From IMG/VR virus record IMGVR_UViG_3300007345_000066, positions 1 to 48,564 of that record: 48,564 nt of DNA; one strand, 5' to 3'. Positions 37,801 through 43,702 of this stretch are shown piece after piece; the first letter of the stretch is position 1, and the number at the start of each line of letters is the position of its first letter. Under the pieces are notes generated by a model. The model was not told where the DNA came from. It saw only the letters and a list, made by a program, of their open reading frames with translations, and did not search any database. Source of the DNA: a virus. The position numbers were made by a program, and so were the translations under genes.

Positions 37801-39374
37801 ATATTATATTCTTGCGTAGAATCAAAATTAAATGGCAATGAAACATTTATAGAAAAATCATCGACAATGGATTCAACTACAGCTTTATACTCATTAAGCA
37901 ATCCGGAAGTTGATATTAATCTTGCACCATCTCCCAAATTGAAAAGATGTTTGTCACTTAATTGAACTCTAAAAATATTGTTTAGTGTATTGATTAATGA
38001 TAAATTTTTTATTTTATAAGATGGTGATATATTCAATCTCCAACAGTTAAATTGAGGATCTTTAATATCTTTTCCTAAAGTTCTTAAATTTATTCTATTT
38101 CCAGGAACAATATAACGAGAATTTTTATCAACTACAGGATCTGATAAAACTCCAGTAATTCTAAACTTAATTGGATTTTCATCATTACCAACCGTTAATC
38201 CACCTTCACAAACATAATCCAAGTAAATTTCCGTTTTAGAATCAATATTTCTATTGATTCCAGAGCAACCCAAAAACTGATTCAAATTTTTTCTTTGATA
38301 ATCGATTTGTTGAGTTGTACCATCTTCATAATATACAACCAACTTTCCATTAGTTTCTGGAAATCCATATGTAGAATCTACGGTAATTGACGAAGATCCG
38401 ATGTCAATTCTTTCCAAAATAATAGTTTTTGGACCGATAACAAATTCACCATAGACCGATCCTCTAAGATTAATATCTTTATTGAAATCAAAGTCAAGAC
38501 CTATGGTATAGTAAGTTTTATCCTTTCTTGTAATTGTTTCAACTTTATTTACAGTTCCATATGCAGAGGATATAAATTCTTCACCATCAATTGATAGAGT
38601 ATTTTGGAAAATTGTAGTATTAACTAAGTCTTTTGGATCTCCTTCAATTGCTTCAATAACTAATTCCTGATTAATTCTATATTGAGCATCTGAAGGTCTA
38701 ATCAAATAATCTCTTGGTTTGATGACTTTAACATCATCCCCAAATAATGCTTTAAATAAAATTTTATAGGAAGCATCAGTTCCTTTAGAAGTATAAAAAT
38801 CTTTTAACTGTTTGATCAAAAGATTTTTATTTACGCTTAGAGTATCGCTAGAAAAAAACTTTCTATTCTCAAATCCTGGTGCAAATTGAGTTTTTATTTT
38901 CTTAAAGAACTCATTTAAGAATAAAATATTTAAATTTTTGACAGATGCAGAATTTAAATGATCGCTTGCATTAGTTTTTTGAAAATCTAGACCATCTTCA
39001 TATGAGGTAATCGCACTAAAACCTCTAACACAATCATTAAATGTATTATATGTTTTTGACTTGTATAAAATAACCTCAGAATCGATTTGAATCAATCCAT
39101 AACTATCAGGAAATCCTCTAGTACTAGATACGCGAATACTATCATCAGCAAAAGAAATATCTTGAGTTAATTCCGTATATTCAATTAGAGATGCAATATT
39201 GTCAAGTTTTACATACTTATCAATATTTTGAAGTATGTCCAGTACACCACCCTGATATTCTAATCCAGCGTAATATTCTTGGAATAGTTTTTCAACTAAA
39301 GGGTAAGTCTCCCTAACAAAATTTGGGAGTTGATTCTTTACAACATTACTAATTTTAACTCTTGTGCTTTGCAT
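25824..39374 (-). CDS. gp7: Giant baseplate wedge protein, gp7-type core with about 4000-residue extension
   Basis: 4516 aa. The gene lies between gp6 and gp8, exactly where T4 has gene 7. The N-terminal 260 residues match the later part of T4 gp7: YPLVEKLFQEYYAGLEYQGG at 24-43 and DFYTSKGTDASYKILFKALF at 192-211, against T4 DFYSTKGIEASYKFLFKVLY. T4 gp7 is 1032 aa, so this core has moved to the front and most of the protein is new. Around residues 1283-1390 is a YHYH-type domain (EYHSPIIGWAYDGNPIYGPF, later DYNGRFCVTPEFPNGIYAYF). Many G-x-GY beta repeats occur (e.g. SLGSGYDVINPP, DGGSGYESVP, NSGVGYTYGP, STGSGYRLVDG). No membrane segments or protease motifs. Likely the baseplate wedge scaffold plus a very large peripheral arm. 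Homology of the N-terminus is strong; the role of the rest is inferred. Confidence 0.92.
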   Translation of the reverse strand: MQSTRVKISNVVKNQLPNFVRETYPLVEKLFQEYYAGLEYQGGVLDILQNIDKYVKLDNIASLIEYTELTQDISFADDSIRVSSTRGFPDSYGLIQIDSEVILYKSKTYNTFNDCVRGFSAITSYEDGLDFQKTNASDHLNSASVKNLNILFLNEFFKKIKTQFAPGFENRKFFSSDTLSVNKNLLIKQLKDFYTSKGTDASYKILFKALFGDDVKVIKPRDYLIRPSDAQYRINQELVIEAIEGDPKDLVNTTIFQNTLSIDGEEFISSAYGTVNKVETITRKDKTYYTIGLDFDFNKDINLRGSVYGEFVIGPKTIILERIDIGSSSITVDSTYGFPETNGKLVVYYEDGTTQQIDYQRKNLNQFLGCSGINRNIDSKTEIYLDYVCEGGLTVGNDENPIKFRITGVLSDPVVDKNSRYIVPGNRINLRTLGKDIKDPQFNCWRLNISPSYKIKNLSLINTLNNIFRVQLSDKHLFNLGDGARLISTSGLLNEYKAVVESIVDDFSINVSLPFNFDSTQEYNIEREISKFTYNYNSEVFDNNDIYITDTQNTYRDSGGSLYLASQSLPKYGKESLIITDDTVVLGEDFFISEEQNPSNPQILDKVLNIGKNAFVTGDALYYQSGEGVNSLNIANGVYYVKALGTFSNSTKIKLSSSRSNLDNNIFIDVSVNSPTSKLTGNQNKIFKSTNELIFFQNQSENSNQNFSRKISPKNIFKKVSSPEIPKEKTLTPSGTIGVLANGVEIANYKSNDFIYYGSIQKIDVKSLGSGYDVINPPILNISDKSGTGASVISHVQGFLEKIDVLGGGFDWDGIPEIKISGGNGFGAIAIPEMTVFDHFVEFVANTNQIDVTTATPTSGNITFSIKHKFYEGERILYDYTDAPLEGLEREIDYFVSPETDFTLKVYKNFTDSINRENAIEFELDSLASGKHFLKSANKKSTIGSIKITRTGENYTNKKIVFSNSNVDLYKNSIKIEDHGYKTGEVIVYNSSGSPISGLSTNTEYYVNVINSNEFNLCGINTVPGNPPDFNLKRSIFVNFENFGSGSYEINYRPIRVDIVGNFKNKSLPLDDIKPNIIPAFRGSIVSTCIENSGLNYGSSDILNYNRQPNIEVRNGSGAELKAIISNGQIKRVLIVNGGSFYNSTPTIEIQGEGSGAKLVPIISNGRIVEVNVISEGINYKTNGTLLNVISSGSGASFDAVIQKWNVNSVERAILKKQILNNDVFLLDTKNEYGERITQITHSYAPRRLREDLLVSKRIGGNDFYKKDLEIVDGRESITSEYHSPIIGWAYDGNPIYGPFGFANPSGGGSIKKLSTGYRTISGTNRPSLNDFPLGFFVEDYVFVGDGDLDDYNGRFCVTPEFPNGIYAYFSSLGGYDAQFSTTYLRPSFPYFIGNYFKSKVIDFNFDISANQNIISFEENQLIRNTNQYNLLSDTSTYNYIFNPIEYENQLNSVSRTQRGIIETVDVISGGENYKVGDIIEFGEDENGNKSFAEVSEVKGKDVTSIILDSFGIENVEFGTSNNKNTIIGISSSPHGLNDNDVVNIIGLNELLTNKEKNVTSIVDVTSNRLVLNQELGVSTPNESEKITVVGNLKPTAIRSNDVYKIFNGNDVEFFKILNVDPINSQIRVLRSGVTTSYPSGTSLIEDPRVISVSSVDNNSTITYSGEKDYPVNKELYFNPEISVGVGTTTTNAFIEKNSSNYQCGISSDSLVANDPNFKVGLVFNNLTNVSAFRVGDYVSLTGSTDTTFNSIIDKIKVLNVGINSIVLDYNVSSLTTDQIISIAGSGVTSYVDKWITRSIPSRSIYLKDHRIKTGDRLLYKNNGGSSILVSGPVALDDFDNLYAYAFDENHIGISTQYVGLSTTGEYLNPETNESLLYFVSSGTRDYHSFRTDLEVQKGILTRNIARVNTSSDPSLFYNENIFVNLKSNEQISVKVKYNDANRRLVFNPKSYNNTNLDKNTLIINNHGYFTGQKIIHNTLSPTDLENDKIYYVVVENENEFKLSLTYEESIRRNPVVIDLTTPLFGEISEVNPNINLYRNDTVNFDLTDSSLSFISNQSSVPAFDFDIYEDENFLQKFLKTKDDSSFEVTKTGVIGVTNNAKVTLSINDTTPKKLYYKLTLVNTSLSVPISKTEYRIDDDNIKENSTITILDSVYSGHNKVSFTGTSFFDYFLKKKPEKSFYSGTNASILYTTDSYSTLGEITKASVLSRDRKYRVLPGITSITSKTGTGALLFPSSNKIGSVAKVDLKNIGFDYSVDYSLRPTGNLPQLINVEPLSIFESIKVVSTGKDYTLTPNLVVIDGLSGKVDTQSELKFVPEEVKVEIIQNSSGLFNKTPIIIPINNSNGITVSSVSYVPEDKILTFTLNQGFSSTADFPFDDGDRVLLENFKVNDVNVDPITNEVTFNENVKGINSSNYNYALFTVSNVAKGIGGNVSRFSIDMSEYLEGDEIPGEYRPVNTFGYFVPEKYFPTFNITLQKNNFILGEEVFTSSGFTGIVEYWDRDNEFVSVLSGDKFITGDRITGRTSNLSGIVGKVQFYDAEYKVGSSSVVSRGWDTRVGFLNDNTQRIQDSFYYQYFSYDLKSKTQFSEWQDAVSSLNHASGFKKFSTFEVESTPDEVNRTSISYSELNSVSDIFSIVDINSYVDFDMVSENTYLLDGRTVSDQVVFNTIPVQDYAESINNRVLVIEDISSQFNNVPRDERFVVVDKFPIFQTRYRKYFAYVKDKLFFNERQFGLISLIHDDLEGYIGQYGQVETFGELGTFEFRIRGFFGEITFNPFDFEFNDFDIELVSYSLFDTFVGLGSTSQETYSLGTVVTFTNQTASISAGTTSAIEIARVGTEYKANKLLTTLNDENGDYRESVELNIVSDGNDVYITEYGKLFTKALNPPIGYAAYSARISGDDIIVEATPSVSYGATLEVNTVSTSIDTDFDAIDTDLLVLSNTRLESGIVNIGITTNTAEVHRHNRVYGGAYYYAVVTSNFGGFNSKLQALEIVTVNNDSDAYITVYGSVLNDPTVNTLGDFSVSVSGKNCILSFTPAVAGENIAIKFFYQGVKTITENPENPDELILDLNESQINSYTTDYIGTQNEIKRKFDLFYDGYPILRRTFNASSFTSVDLNNDKLIIPNHYFSTGEEVTYDTNGDDPIGIALTSVPGIGLTDILPTKLYIIKDNNLSVRVAASASQALKSVPDYLDLISYGTGTTHTLTGKRGNERSLITIDNMIQSPIVSTSFETTLAEPLGLKDVRVKVTNPDVFVGGDVFRVDDEILRVKVVGFGATNTLLVNRFWLGTLPSTHDIGAGCTKYSGDYNIVDNTIHFYDAPYGKVPITPKDPKPDEVDFVGISTSSSFSGRIFNKSGQINGLSPTYSDNVLVDDISEQFTGIRSEFTLTSTDPALSGVSTSNLFVLIKNILQIPFDEQRNIDGAFTLGQTPGGDPTIIFKQSQEVSNLEDINSTNLPSGGIIVSTGSTFGHGYQTLRTPGASVTIDNTGSISNITIGSTGSGYRLVDGKEIFVTTSTISSSGSNILTINEERSLFDKLPYSSRPLCSTGIGTICNDLEISSYDPITSTITLSDNLDEDIPSGSIVSIKLTELTSEIVDIGIRTESTVDYDVNYIGFTTVISGSISTNINFVNPGISFTSFYDVFETLSSEPSSIGSTVVYVNTVRNINNINNYISINNDKNVKIVGIGNTFITIDTPLTSNILSNEKVTIRRFSPPEIVFDSPIGYYEIPLIYSSTSPSIGIGTGAKINLVVGEEGRVIDFKFTNNGYGYRPFEVLTVPTGGLTGIPLDQSTAFEEFKLFIDDVYDTKFSAWSIGDLQVIDNFDDLFDNSRRVFPIKINGEQKSIRAKKGSNIDIQAVLLVLYNDILQVPGKGYTFTGGSIITFPEAPKFGDTVSIIFYRGNGDTDVVDVDVLESVKIGDSIFITSDDKKLIQNERIVSDVVSSDFVNTLIYNDRGISNDFELLRPITIAKQTEDFVIDNQFIGKDRVYYEPSILPSANLISDIELNSTKFYVDTLKPFFDNAAEQIDENERNVIKIIDSREKTPAIAGTCQVSNGEIISIPVIDGGSGYESVPNVTIQYPFLSNPLPRTIELVNIANITGTISTVGVSTAIIGEQILGSISGASGILAGITTDNVIEVLPTNLHSFVIGEEVSLFESGFSAEVSSTDSLEYATATANISAGQVDSITVTNSGVGYTYGPIKKLRVVKNGTGYPPVINEGNGTFSGARLNSQTGIGLNASIDVNLIVDPITENLIIDSANIDIVNAGFRYSVGDIVYVDTFDNPGIGQTFRNYRLKTPIIYEVIEINEPKVSIDPPTSITEVIRDVQFAGDYGVVVGISTADRVTIPGEPPGISLDLYIPEDSILRDEVYIGDTVVGSAITISQLQAGDYLRLYNSRVGNSPNSSFKNTGSILSNSSNLDNVYQVIDSQIITVNSNFYGSLLFVNRILCAVANLDSVPTLPANDISIDGNIAEFSWGKIDNLDKRVFPKEFNIDQTINQNNPVVQRFNALKFSNYDY

Positions 39375-39379
39375 TTCTA

Positions 39380-41293
39380 TTAATCTCTAATTAATTTTCC
39401 ATTCGTATAACTTGAGGTTGTAATATAATTACTTCCAGAAATATCATTTCCAGAAGAAATATTGTCACGAACTGCAGTAACGGTTATTTTATTGGTATCA
39501 AGCTGTAAATAAAGATCCTGTAAACCAATAACATCATTTGATTTTGGTGTGGCAGAAATTTCCACAATAGATTCTCCACTATCTATAATCGTAGAAACAA
39601 TGTTAATTGGATTCAATATAATTTCCCCTTTCACATAATCTACAGTTCCAATAGATTGTCTAACCTGGACAGGTTCATCAGATTCTGTTGATATTTTGAA
39701 TAAGAATAAACTTCCCGTTTTTAAATTTGCATTTGGTTTATCAGAAATGTAAACCGTTCCACTAATTCCAGCAACACTAAATCCAGATGTTTTTATATTA
39801 AACCCATCTCTATTTCTTACAAAAAGTTCGTTACCAAAGCAAATTTCATATTCTGCAAATTGATTAATAGATGCCCTAAAATCTCTTCTCAAAGAGACTT
39901 TAGTAATGTTTGAAGTAATAGAAGCATCGCTTTCGTCAATAATATTTAAAACTTTACTATACTTAAATCTAATATCACTACTATCAGATTCAAGAGATTT
40001 TGAGTACTTTTCTAAATTGGATATTACTTTATTTTTTGGTACTTGATCATTATTAGTTAAATTTTCATTATAATAAATTGTAGTATCCAGTTCAATGAAT
40101 AAGTTTTTCAAATCAATAACTTCAACTACAATACCAGCAACTGTATATTTTCTTAGAAGATTTTTCAAATTTTGAGCAGCACTTGAAGATATAAAAGTAC
40201 CACTCTGTGGTTTAACTGCAACAAAAACCTTTCCATATCTTGGTGGATTTAAGTCTTCACCACCAAAAACATTAACAGACTCCAGTTCTGGATATATTCT
40301 TGGGATAATTGCCTTAAAATCATTCGCGGTTACTGCTCTATTTTGAGAAGAGTAGTATTTTGGTGCGTAATTTCTAATTGATTGTACAGATTCAATCTCA
40401 GATCCACCAAATGAATTGGTGTTTGTTACAATATTTGAGATTCCGCGAGTAATAATTCCAATATTAGAGTCTAACTTACCAGCAAATGCAAATTGTGAAA
40501 GATTATTTCCCAATGATCCATTCGAAACCACATACGATGCATTAATCAAATTAGATTCTTGTAATTTATCACCAAAAATACCATCACCAAAGATTATTTC
40601 ATAGTACTGATTTTGTATTTCTTGAATAAAGAAAATCTTGGAATCCGATCCAACATCAATAATATCCTGTGCTAAAGAATATTTTGTAGAAAGACTGGAT
40701 AAAGGACTAGTATATACACGAACTGATAAAGTGCTAATGTCAACATTTACATTATCAATAATATATCTTTGTGGTGGGTTTGGTATCTGAGAATTTACGA
40801 AAAACTCTGAACTTACTAAAGTTCCTTCATAAACTTCAATATTTTCAAAAAATGCAACTCCATTTACCACAGGAACTGAAATATCTTCTGTAGTAACAAA
40901 TGTATAACTTTCTCCACTAAACTCAGATTCCGTAGTACAAACTATACCCCTATTTAAGGTTATAACTCTTGGAATTGATGCGTAATTTGAAACATCAACA
41001 AAAAAGGATATATTTGCTCTTGCTGCAGTTCTTGATCTTGGAACATATCCAATATTCCTTGCAAGGGAAACAATATTTTCTCTTAGTGTTGCACTATCAA
41101 TAAAAACCTCACCGCTAATCATATTAGCGTTATACGAGGAAATATACGTATTATATGCAAGAATATCTATCAAGACCGACAAATTCGATCCTTCAAAATC
41201 ATAATCCGTGAAATCTGAGCTTGATCCTAGGTAATCCTTAATAGATTGCCTTAATTGATCAAAATCTAAGTCTGTAAAATTTACTATTGCCAT
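39380..41293 (-). CDS. gp6: Baseplate wedge subunit gp6
   Basis: 637 aa, close to T4 gp6 (660 aa), the dimeric protein forming the inner ring that joins wedges. The N-terminus (VNFTDLDFDQLRQSIKDYLG, then SNLSVLIDILAYNTYISSYN and ARNIGYVPRSRTAARANISF) is the typical gp6/J-type baseplate signature: 'l..ilay....y.a..an.ml.e.fl.sA.lr..v..lar..Gy.p....aa'. A downstream APKYYSSQNRAVTANDFKAI motif (about residue 310) is also characteristic. The gene begins at ATG 41293 directly after the gp25 stop (TAAATG), so the two are coupled, and it ends 5 nt before the gp7-type gene. Confidence 0.96.
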   Translation of the reverse strand: MAIVNFTDLDFDQLRQSIKDYLGSSSDFTDYDFEGSNLSVLIDILAYNTYISSYNANMISGEVFIDSATLRENIVSLARNIGYVPRSRTAARANISFFVDVSNYASIPRVITLNRGIVCTTESEFSGESYTFVTTEDISVPVVNGVAFFENIEVYEGTLVSSEFFVNSQIPNPPQRYIIDNVNVDISTLSVRVYTSPLSSLSTKYSLAQDIIDVGSDSKIFFIQEIQNQYYEIIFGDGIFGDKLQESNLINASYVVSNGSLGNNLSQFAFAGKLDSNIGIITRGISNIVTNTNSFGGSEIESVQSIRNYAPKYYSSQNRAVTANDFKAIIPRIYPELESVNVFGGEDLNPPRYGKVFVAVKPQSGTFISSSAAQNLKNLLRKYTVAGIVVEVIDLKNLFIELDTTIYYNENLTNNDQVPKNKVISNLEKYSKSLESDSSDIRFKYSKVLNIIDESDASITSNITKVSLRRDFRASINQFAEYEICFGNELFVRNRDGFNIKTSGFSVAGISGTVYISDKPNANLKTGSLFLFKISTESDEPVQVRQSIGTVDYVKGEIILNPINIVSTIIDSGESIVEISATPKSNDVIGLQDLYLQLDTNKITVTAVRDNISSGNDISGSNYITTSSYTNGKLIRD

Positions 41294-41695
41294 TTATCGG
41301 GTTGGCTGTAATACAAAAACTAACTTTTGTGGTGGAACATCTATACCTATAATATTATATTTTATAGTAACGTTAAATTCATTATTATCATAAATTGGAT
41401 TTACAATAACATCAATTAATGAAACTCTTGGTTCATAATTTCTAATTGTATTTTCAATTTGGGATTTAATACCATCTGCAGAAATTGAATCAATATTTTC
41501 AAATAAAGATCTACCAATATCAGATCCAACATCTGGATTAAAAAACCTTTCACCTGGCAAAGTTAAAACCAGATTACGAACCGATCTTGCAATCGCGGTT
41601 TCATTTTTAATCGCTAAAATATCATAAGTCAATGGATTGACCTGAAGAGATAAACTAATATCCTTAAATGATTTACTAATTCTCTCTACAGGCAT
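41294..41695 (-). CDS. gp25: Baseplate wedge subunit gp25 (lysozyme-like fold family)
   Basis: 133 aa, the length of T4 gp25 (132 aa). It is a GPW/gp25 family member that sits next to the sheath and initiates sheath polymerisation. Key residues: LTLPGERFFNPDVGSDIGRS at 44-63 and NYEPRVSLIDV at 86-96, including the family's conserved N-x-EPR signature. The family was once thought lysozyme-like but is structural. It is adjacent to gp6 with no gap. A late-promoter match (AATAAATA) lies about 25 nt upstream, overlapping the end of the 86-aa gene. Confidence 0.95.
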   Translation of the reverse strand: MPVERISKSFKDISLSLQVNPLTYDILAIKNETAIARSVRNLVLTLPGERFFNPDVGSDIGRSLFENIDSISADGIKSQIENTIRNYEPRVSLIDVIVNPIYDNNEFNVTIKYNIIGIDVPPQKLVFVLQPTR

Positions 41696-41719
41696 TTATG
41701 AAAAGATATAGTCTCAAGT

Positions 41720-41727
41720 TATTTATT
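41720..41727 (-). promoter_or_regulatory. Late promoter AATAAATA (gp25-gp6-gp7)
   Basis: AATAAATA on the minus strand fits NATAAATA. It overlaps the stop codon of the 86-aa gene and lies 25 nt before gp25, a position suited to start the baseplate wedge operon. Confidence 0.6.
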
Positions 41728-41986
41728 AAGGATTTTGACCATAAAATGGTTCAGTTCCATAAGACCAATCATCATAATCATTGTCATTGCGAATTTTCTC
41801 ATGAATTTCATTCTGAAGAGAAAAATCATGCTTTTTTGGAGTAATATCATCGTTATTAATCTCCCTGAGCATCTGTTTTTTCGAGTCTCCAGGAGTTTTG
41901 CTCCAATAATCAGTAATTAGACTCGTTGTTCCCCAAACTTCTTTCATATAATTTACGTCCCTATCTGGATTTGGTTGAATTGCCAT
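41726..41986 (-). CDS. Small acidic/polar protein, 86 aa
   Basis: 86 aa, rich in Asp, Asn and Trp/Tyr, opening AIQPNPDRDVNYMKEVWGTT and ending DDWSYGTEPFYGQNP. A strong AAGGAA lies 9 nt before the start. No membrane segment or recognisable motif; it looks partly disordered. It lies immediately upstream of gp25 and its 3' end contains the gp25 late promoter. Probably a small late or morphogenesis protein; family not recognised. Confidence 0.78.
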   Translation of the reverse strand: MAIQPNPDRDVNYMKEVWGTTSLITDYWSKTPGDSKKQMLREINNDDITPKKHDFSLQNEIHEKIRNDNDYDDWSYGTEPFYGQNP

Positions 41987-42033
41987 CTGTTTGTTCCTTT
42001 TTTGAGGGTAAAACAGAACTTTTTAAGGGGTTT

Positions 42034-42489
42034 CTATCCCTTTTGAGGTATTTTATGGTCCTTACCCAAAATTTCCTCAAGCATTTCCTTGTCCCAATGT
42101 TCGTAATATTCAGTTTTTGATAGATTTTCTCTCGATTTTTCTAATTTTTCTCTAGATTGGCATAAAATTAAATTATATTTGCCATTATTTGTTTGAATAC
42201 CTTGTATAAAGGTTTTATAACGACCACAATCCTCTAAAAATATGTAGTCTTTGTAGATGTTATTGTAGATTTCACACCACAATTGGATTGCAGAGGCATC
42301 TAGATAGTCCTCAACAACAAAAATGACGACATCATACCCCTTTAAAGGCATAATATCGTCAATATTTGATAGTACAATCTTATAAGAAGCAGTTGAAGAG
42401 AAGGGGCAAATCGCAAAATTACCCAATTCGGGTCTTAATTTTGATATTTTGAGGATCCAATTCTGGATATGTTCTTCAATTTCCTTCAT
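42034..42489 (-). CDS. Conserved phage protein of unknown function, 151 aa
   Basis: 151 aa. The N-terminal part 'IQNWILKISKLRPELGNFAI' followed by CPFSSTASYK resembles the 'W....v....LnLCPFA' opening of DUF1415-type proteins, here with a single Cys-Pro-Phe. A hydrophobic strand (GYDVVIFVVED, about 51-61) and a charged C-terminal helix (SREKLEKSRENLSKTEYYEH) follow. No catalytic site can be named. GAAGGGA lies about 10 nt before the start. It is not homologous to any T4 structural protein I know, and lies between the baseplate genes and a glycosyltransferase. Confidence 0.78.
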   Translation of the reverse strand: MKEIEEHIQNWILKISKLRPELGNFAICPFSSTASYKIVLSNIDDIMPLKGYDVVIFVVEDYLDASAIQLWCEIYNNIYKDYIFLEDCGRYKTFIQGIQTNNGKYNLILCQSREKLEKSRENLSKTEYYEHWDKEMLEEILGKDHKIPQKG

Positions 42490-42550
42490 TTTGGATTTTC
42501 CCTTCTACTTTTGCCTCATATGAGAGACTTTGGATGACCGGATATAAGGA

Positions 42551-42697
42551 TTAACCCTGCCCTTGCCCTCTACTACGCTTACGTGCTTTATTACGAGACG
42601 TTGCGGCATACTTGGTGTGTTTACCAGAACCCTGCCGTGTTTTCTTGGGTTTTGATTCAATAAGATCTCCACCGCTAAAAGAAGGTCGCCTAGCCAT
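42551..42697 (-). CDS. Small very basic protein, 48 aa
   Basis: Read directly: ATG 42697 to TAA 42551, MARRPSFSGGDLIESKPKKT followed by RQGSGKHTKYAATSRNKARK and RSRGQGQG. It is extremely rich in Arg/Lys/Gly/Ser, so probably disordered and nucleic-acid binding. The start overlaps the end of the upstream 50-aa gene by 8 nt. GGAGGAAATTGTAA precedes the start, giving a strong ribosome binding site. I recall near-identical small proteins in other T4-like cyanophages; function unknown. A DNA- or RNA-binding role is inferred from charge alone. Confidence 0.82.
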   Translation of the reverse strand: MARRPSFSGGDLIESKPKKTRQGSGKHTKYAATSRNKARKRSRGQGQG

Positions 42698-42842
42698 TTA
42701 CAATTTCCTCCAATTTAAGTTCATTCGGATCAATTTCACTACCCTCATAAAATTCATATGAGAGTTCTGAAAGGACTTCCGCACATTCTTCATACGAAAG
42801 CCCTGTGTACATTATTTCTCCCTTGTAGAGAATATTAAACAT
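42690..42842 (-). CDS. Small acidic protein, 50 aa
   Basis: Read directly: ATG 42842 to TAG 42690, MFNILYKGEIMYTGLSYEEC followed by AEVLSELSYEFYEGSEIDPN and ELKLEEIVNG. It is acidic and helical. ATG 42842 sits in TGATAATG just after the glycosyltransferase stop, so reinitiation fits. A second in-frame ATG at 42812 has a better AAGGGAG ribosome binding site and would give 40 aa. I prefer the longer form because the 'xxILYKGExxYTxL' opening is what I expect of this small phage family. It overlaps the basic 48-aa gene by 8 nt. Function unknown; an acidic/basic neighbour pair might interact. Confidence 0.75.
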   Translation of the reverse strand: MFNILYKGEIMYTGLSYEECAEVLSELSYEFYEGSEIDPNELKLEEIVNG

Positions 42843-42844
42843 TA

Positions 42845-43645
42845 TCAGATAACACGAGTCTTTTCGTGCCCAACGCGAATGCGAGGATCACACCAAATCT
42901 CATATCCCTGATCTTTTGCATCGAGACAGAAGGAAACATCCTCTCCACACATATCTTGTACTGCACCAGATTCAAAAACTTGCATCTTCGGAGCAAACCA
43001 AGGATATTCAAGATTCTCAAAGACTCCCTTCTGAATCAATACCCAACCAAATCCTGTGTAATCAACAGTAAATGGTTTCTTACGCTTACCCATACTATCA
43101 ACGGTTTCATGATTCATCACACCACCATTGTTACGGAAATCATCTTCCTCCAACCAATGAGCAACAGAAGTCGTGCGCCCATCCTCTGTAGCATACCATC
43201 CAGCAACAATACCACGCTTCTTCGATTCATCAACAACTCCCTCTTCATCAATTGCTTCAGCAGGGAATGCCAAATCACAAAGTTGCCAAAACTTCTCAGT
43301 GTTGAAAACAATATCACTATCAATCCATAGTTGATAATCATATTGCAACTTACCATCCCAGGGAATCTGTTTCGGACCCCTCAGAACGTTCGCACCAAGA
43401 CACTTACAACGTGCGAAGTTTACCATTGATGAATAATCTTGAGAAATTTGAATTCCACATCCATTTTGTACAAGATCAAAACAGAGTTGAACAAATGCCT
43501 TCAAGAATGTAAAAGAACATCCACGTCCTGGTAGACAGAACACAATGCTCTTACCTCGCATTCTTGCCTTGATTGCATCAATATCCCAATCCCCAGATTC
43601 CTGTGCTGTGGGAGGTTTTGCTTTAACTGTAAATCCTTTTGCCAT
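42845..43645 (-). CDS. Putative GT-A type glycosyltransferase, 266 aa
   Basis: 266 aa. It has the pattern of a GT-A fold glycosyltransferase: 'GKSIVFCLPGRGCSFTFLKA' at 31-50 starts the nucleotide-binding strand, LWIDSDIVF at 107-115 supplies the D-x-D (Asp109, Asp111) that binds metal and the sugar nucleotide, and GEDVSFCLDAKDQGYEIWCD at 234-253 with VGHEK at 258-262 gives the usual 'ED..fc..a...G' catalytic region and late His. No membrane segment. It could glycosylate virion proteins or host surface, or modify a nucleotide; the acceptor is unknown. A GATAAATA late-promoter match lies 36 nt upstream, so it is probably made late. Confidence 0.8.
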   Translation of the reverse strand: MAKGFTVKAKPPTAQESGDWDIDAIKARMRGKSIVFCLPGRGCSFTFLKAFVQLCFDLVQNGCGIQISQDYSSMVNFARCKCLGANVLRGPKQIPWDGKLQYDYQLWIDSDIVFNTEKFWQLCDLAFPAEAIDEEGVVDESKKRGIVAGWYATEDGRTTSVAHWLEEDDFRNNGGVMNHETVDSMGKRKKPFTVDYTGFGWVLIQKGVFENLEYPWFAPKMQVFESGAVQDMCGEDVSFCLDAKDQGYEIWCDPRIRVGHEKTRVI

Positions 43646-43680
43646 GAGTAATAAAATCCTTCAGATCAATTTTATCGTGT

Positions 43681-43688
43681 TATTTATC
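43681..43688 (-). promoter_or_regulatory. Possible late promoter GATAAATA (glycosyltransferase)
   Basis: GATAAATA on the minus strand in the 57-bp gap before the glycosyltransferase, 36 nt from its start codon, matches NATAAATA. Confidence 0.55.
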
Positions 43689-43702
43689 TTTTGTAAACCC
43701 CT

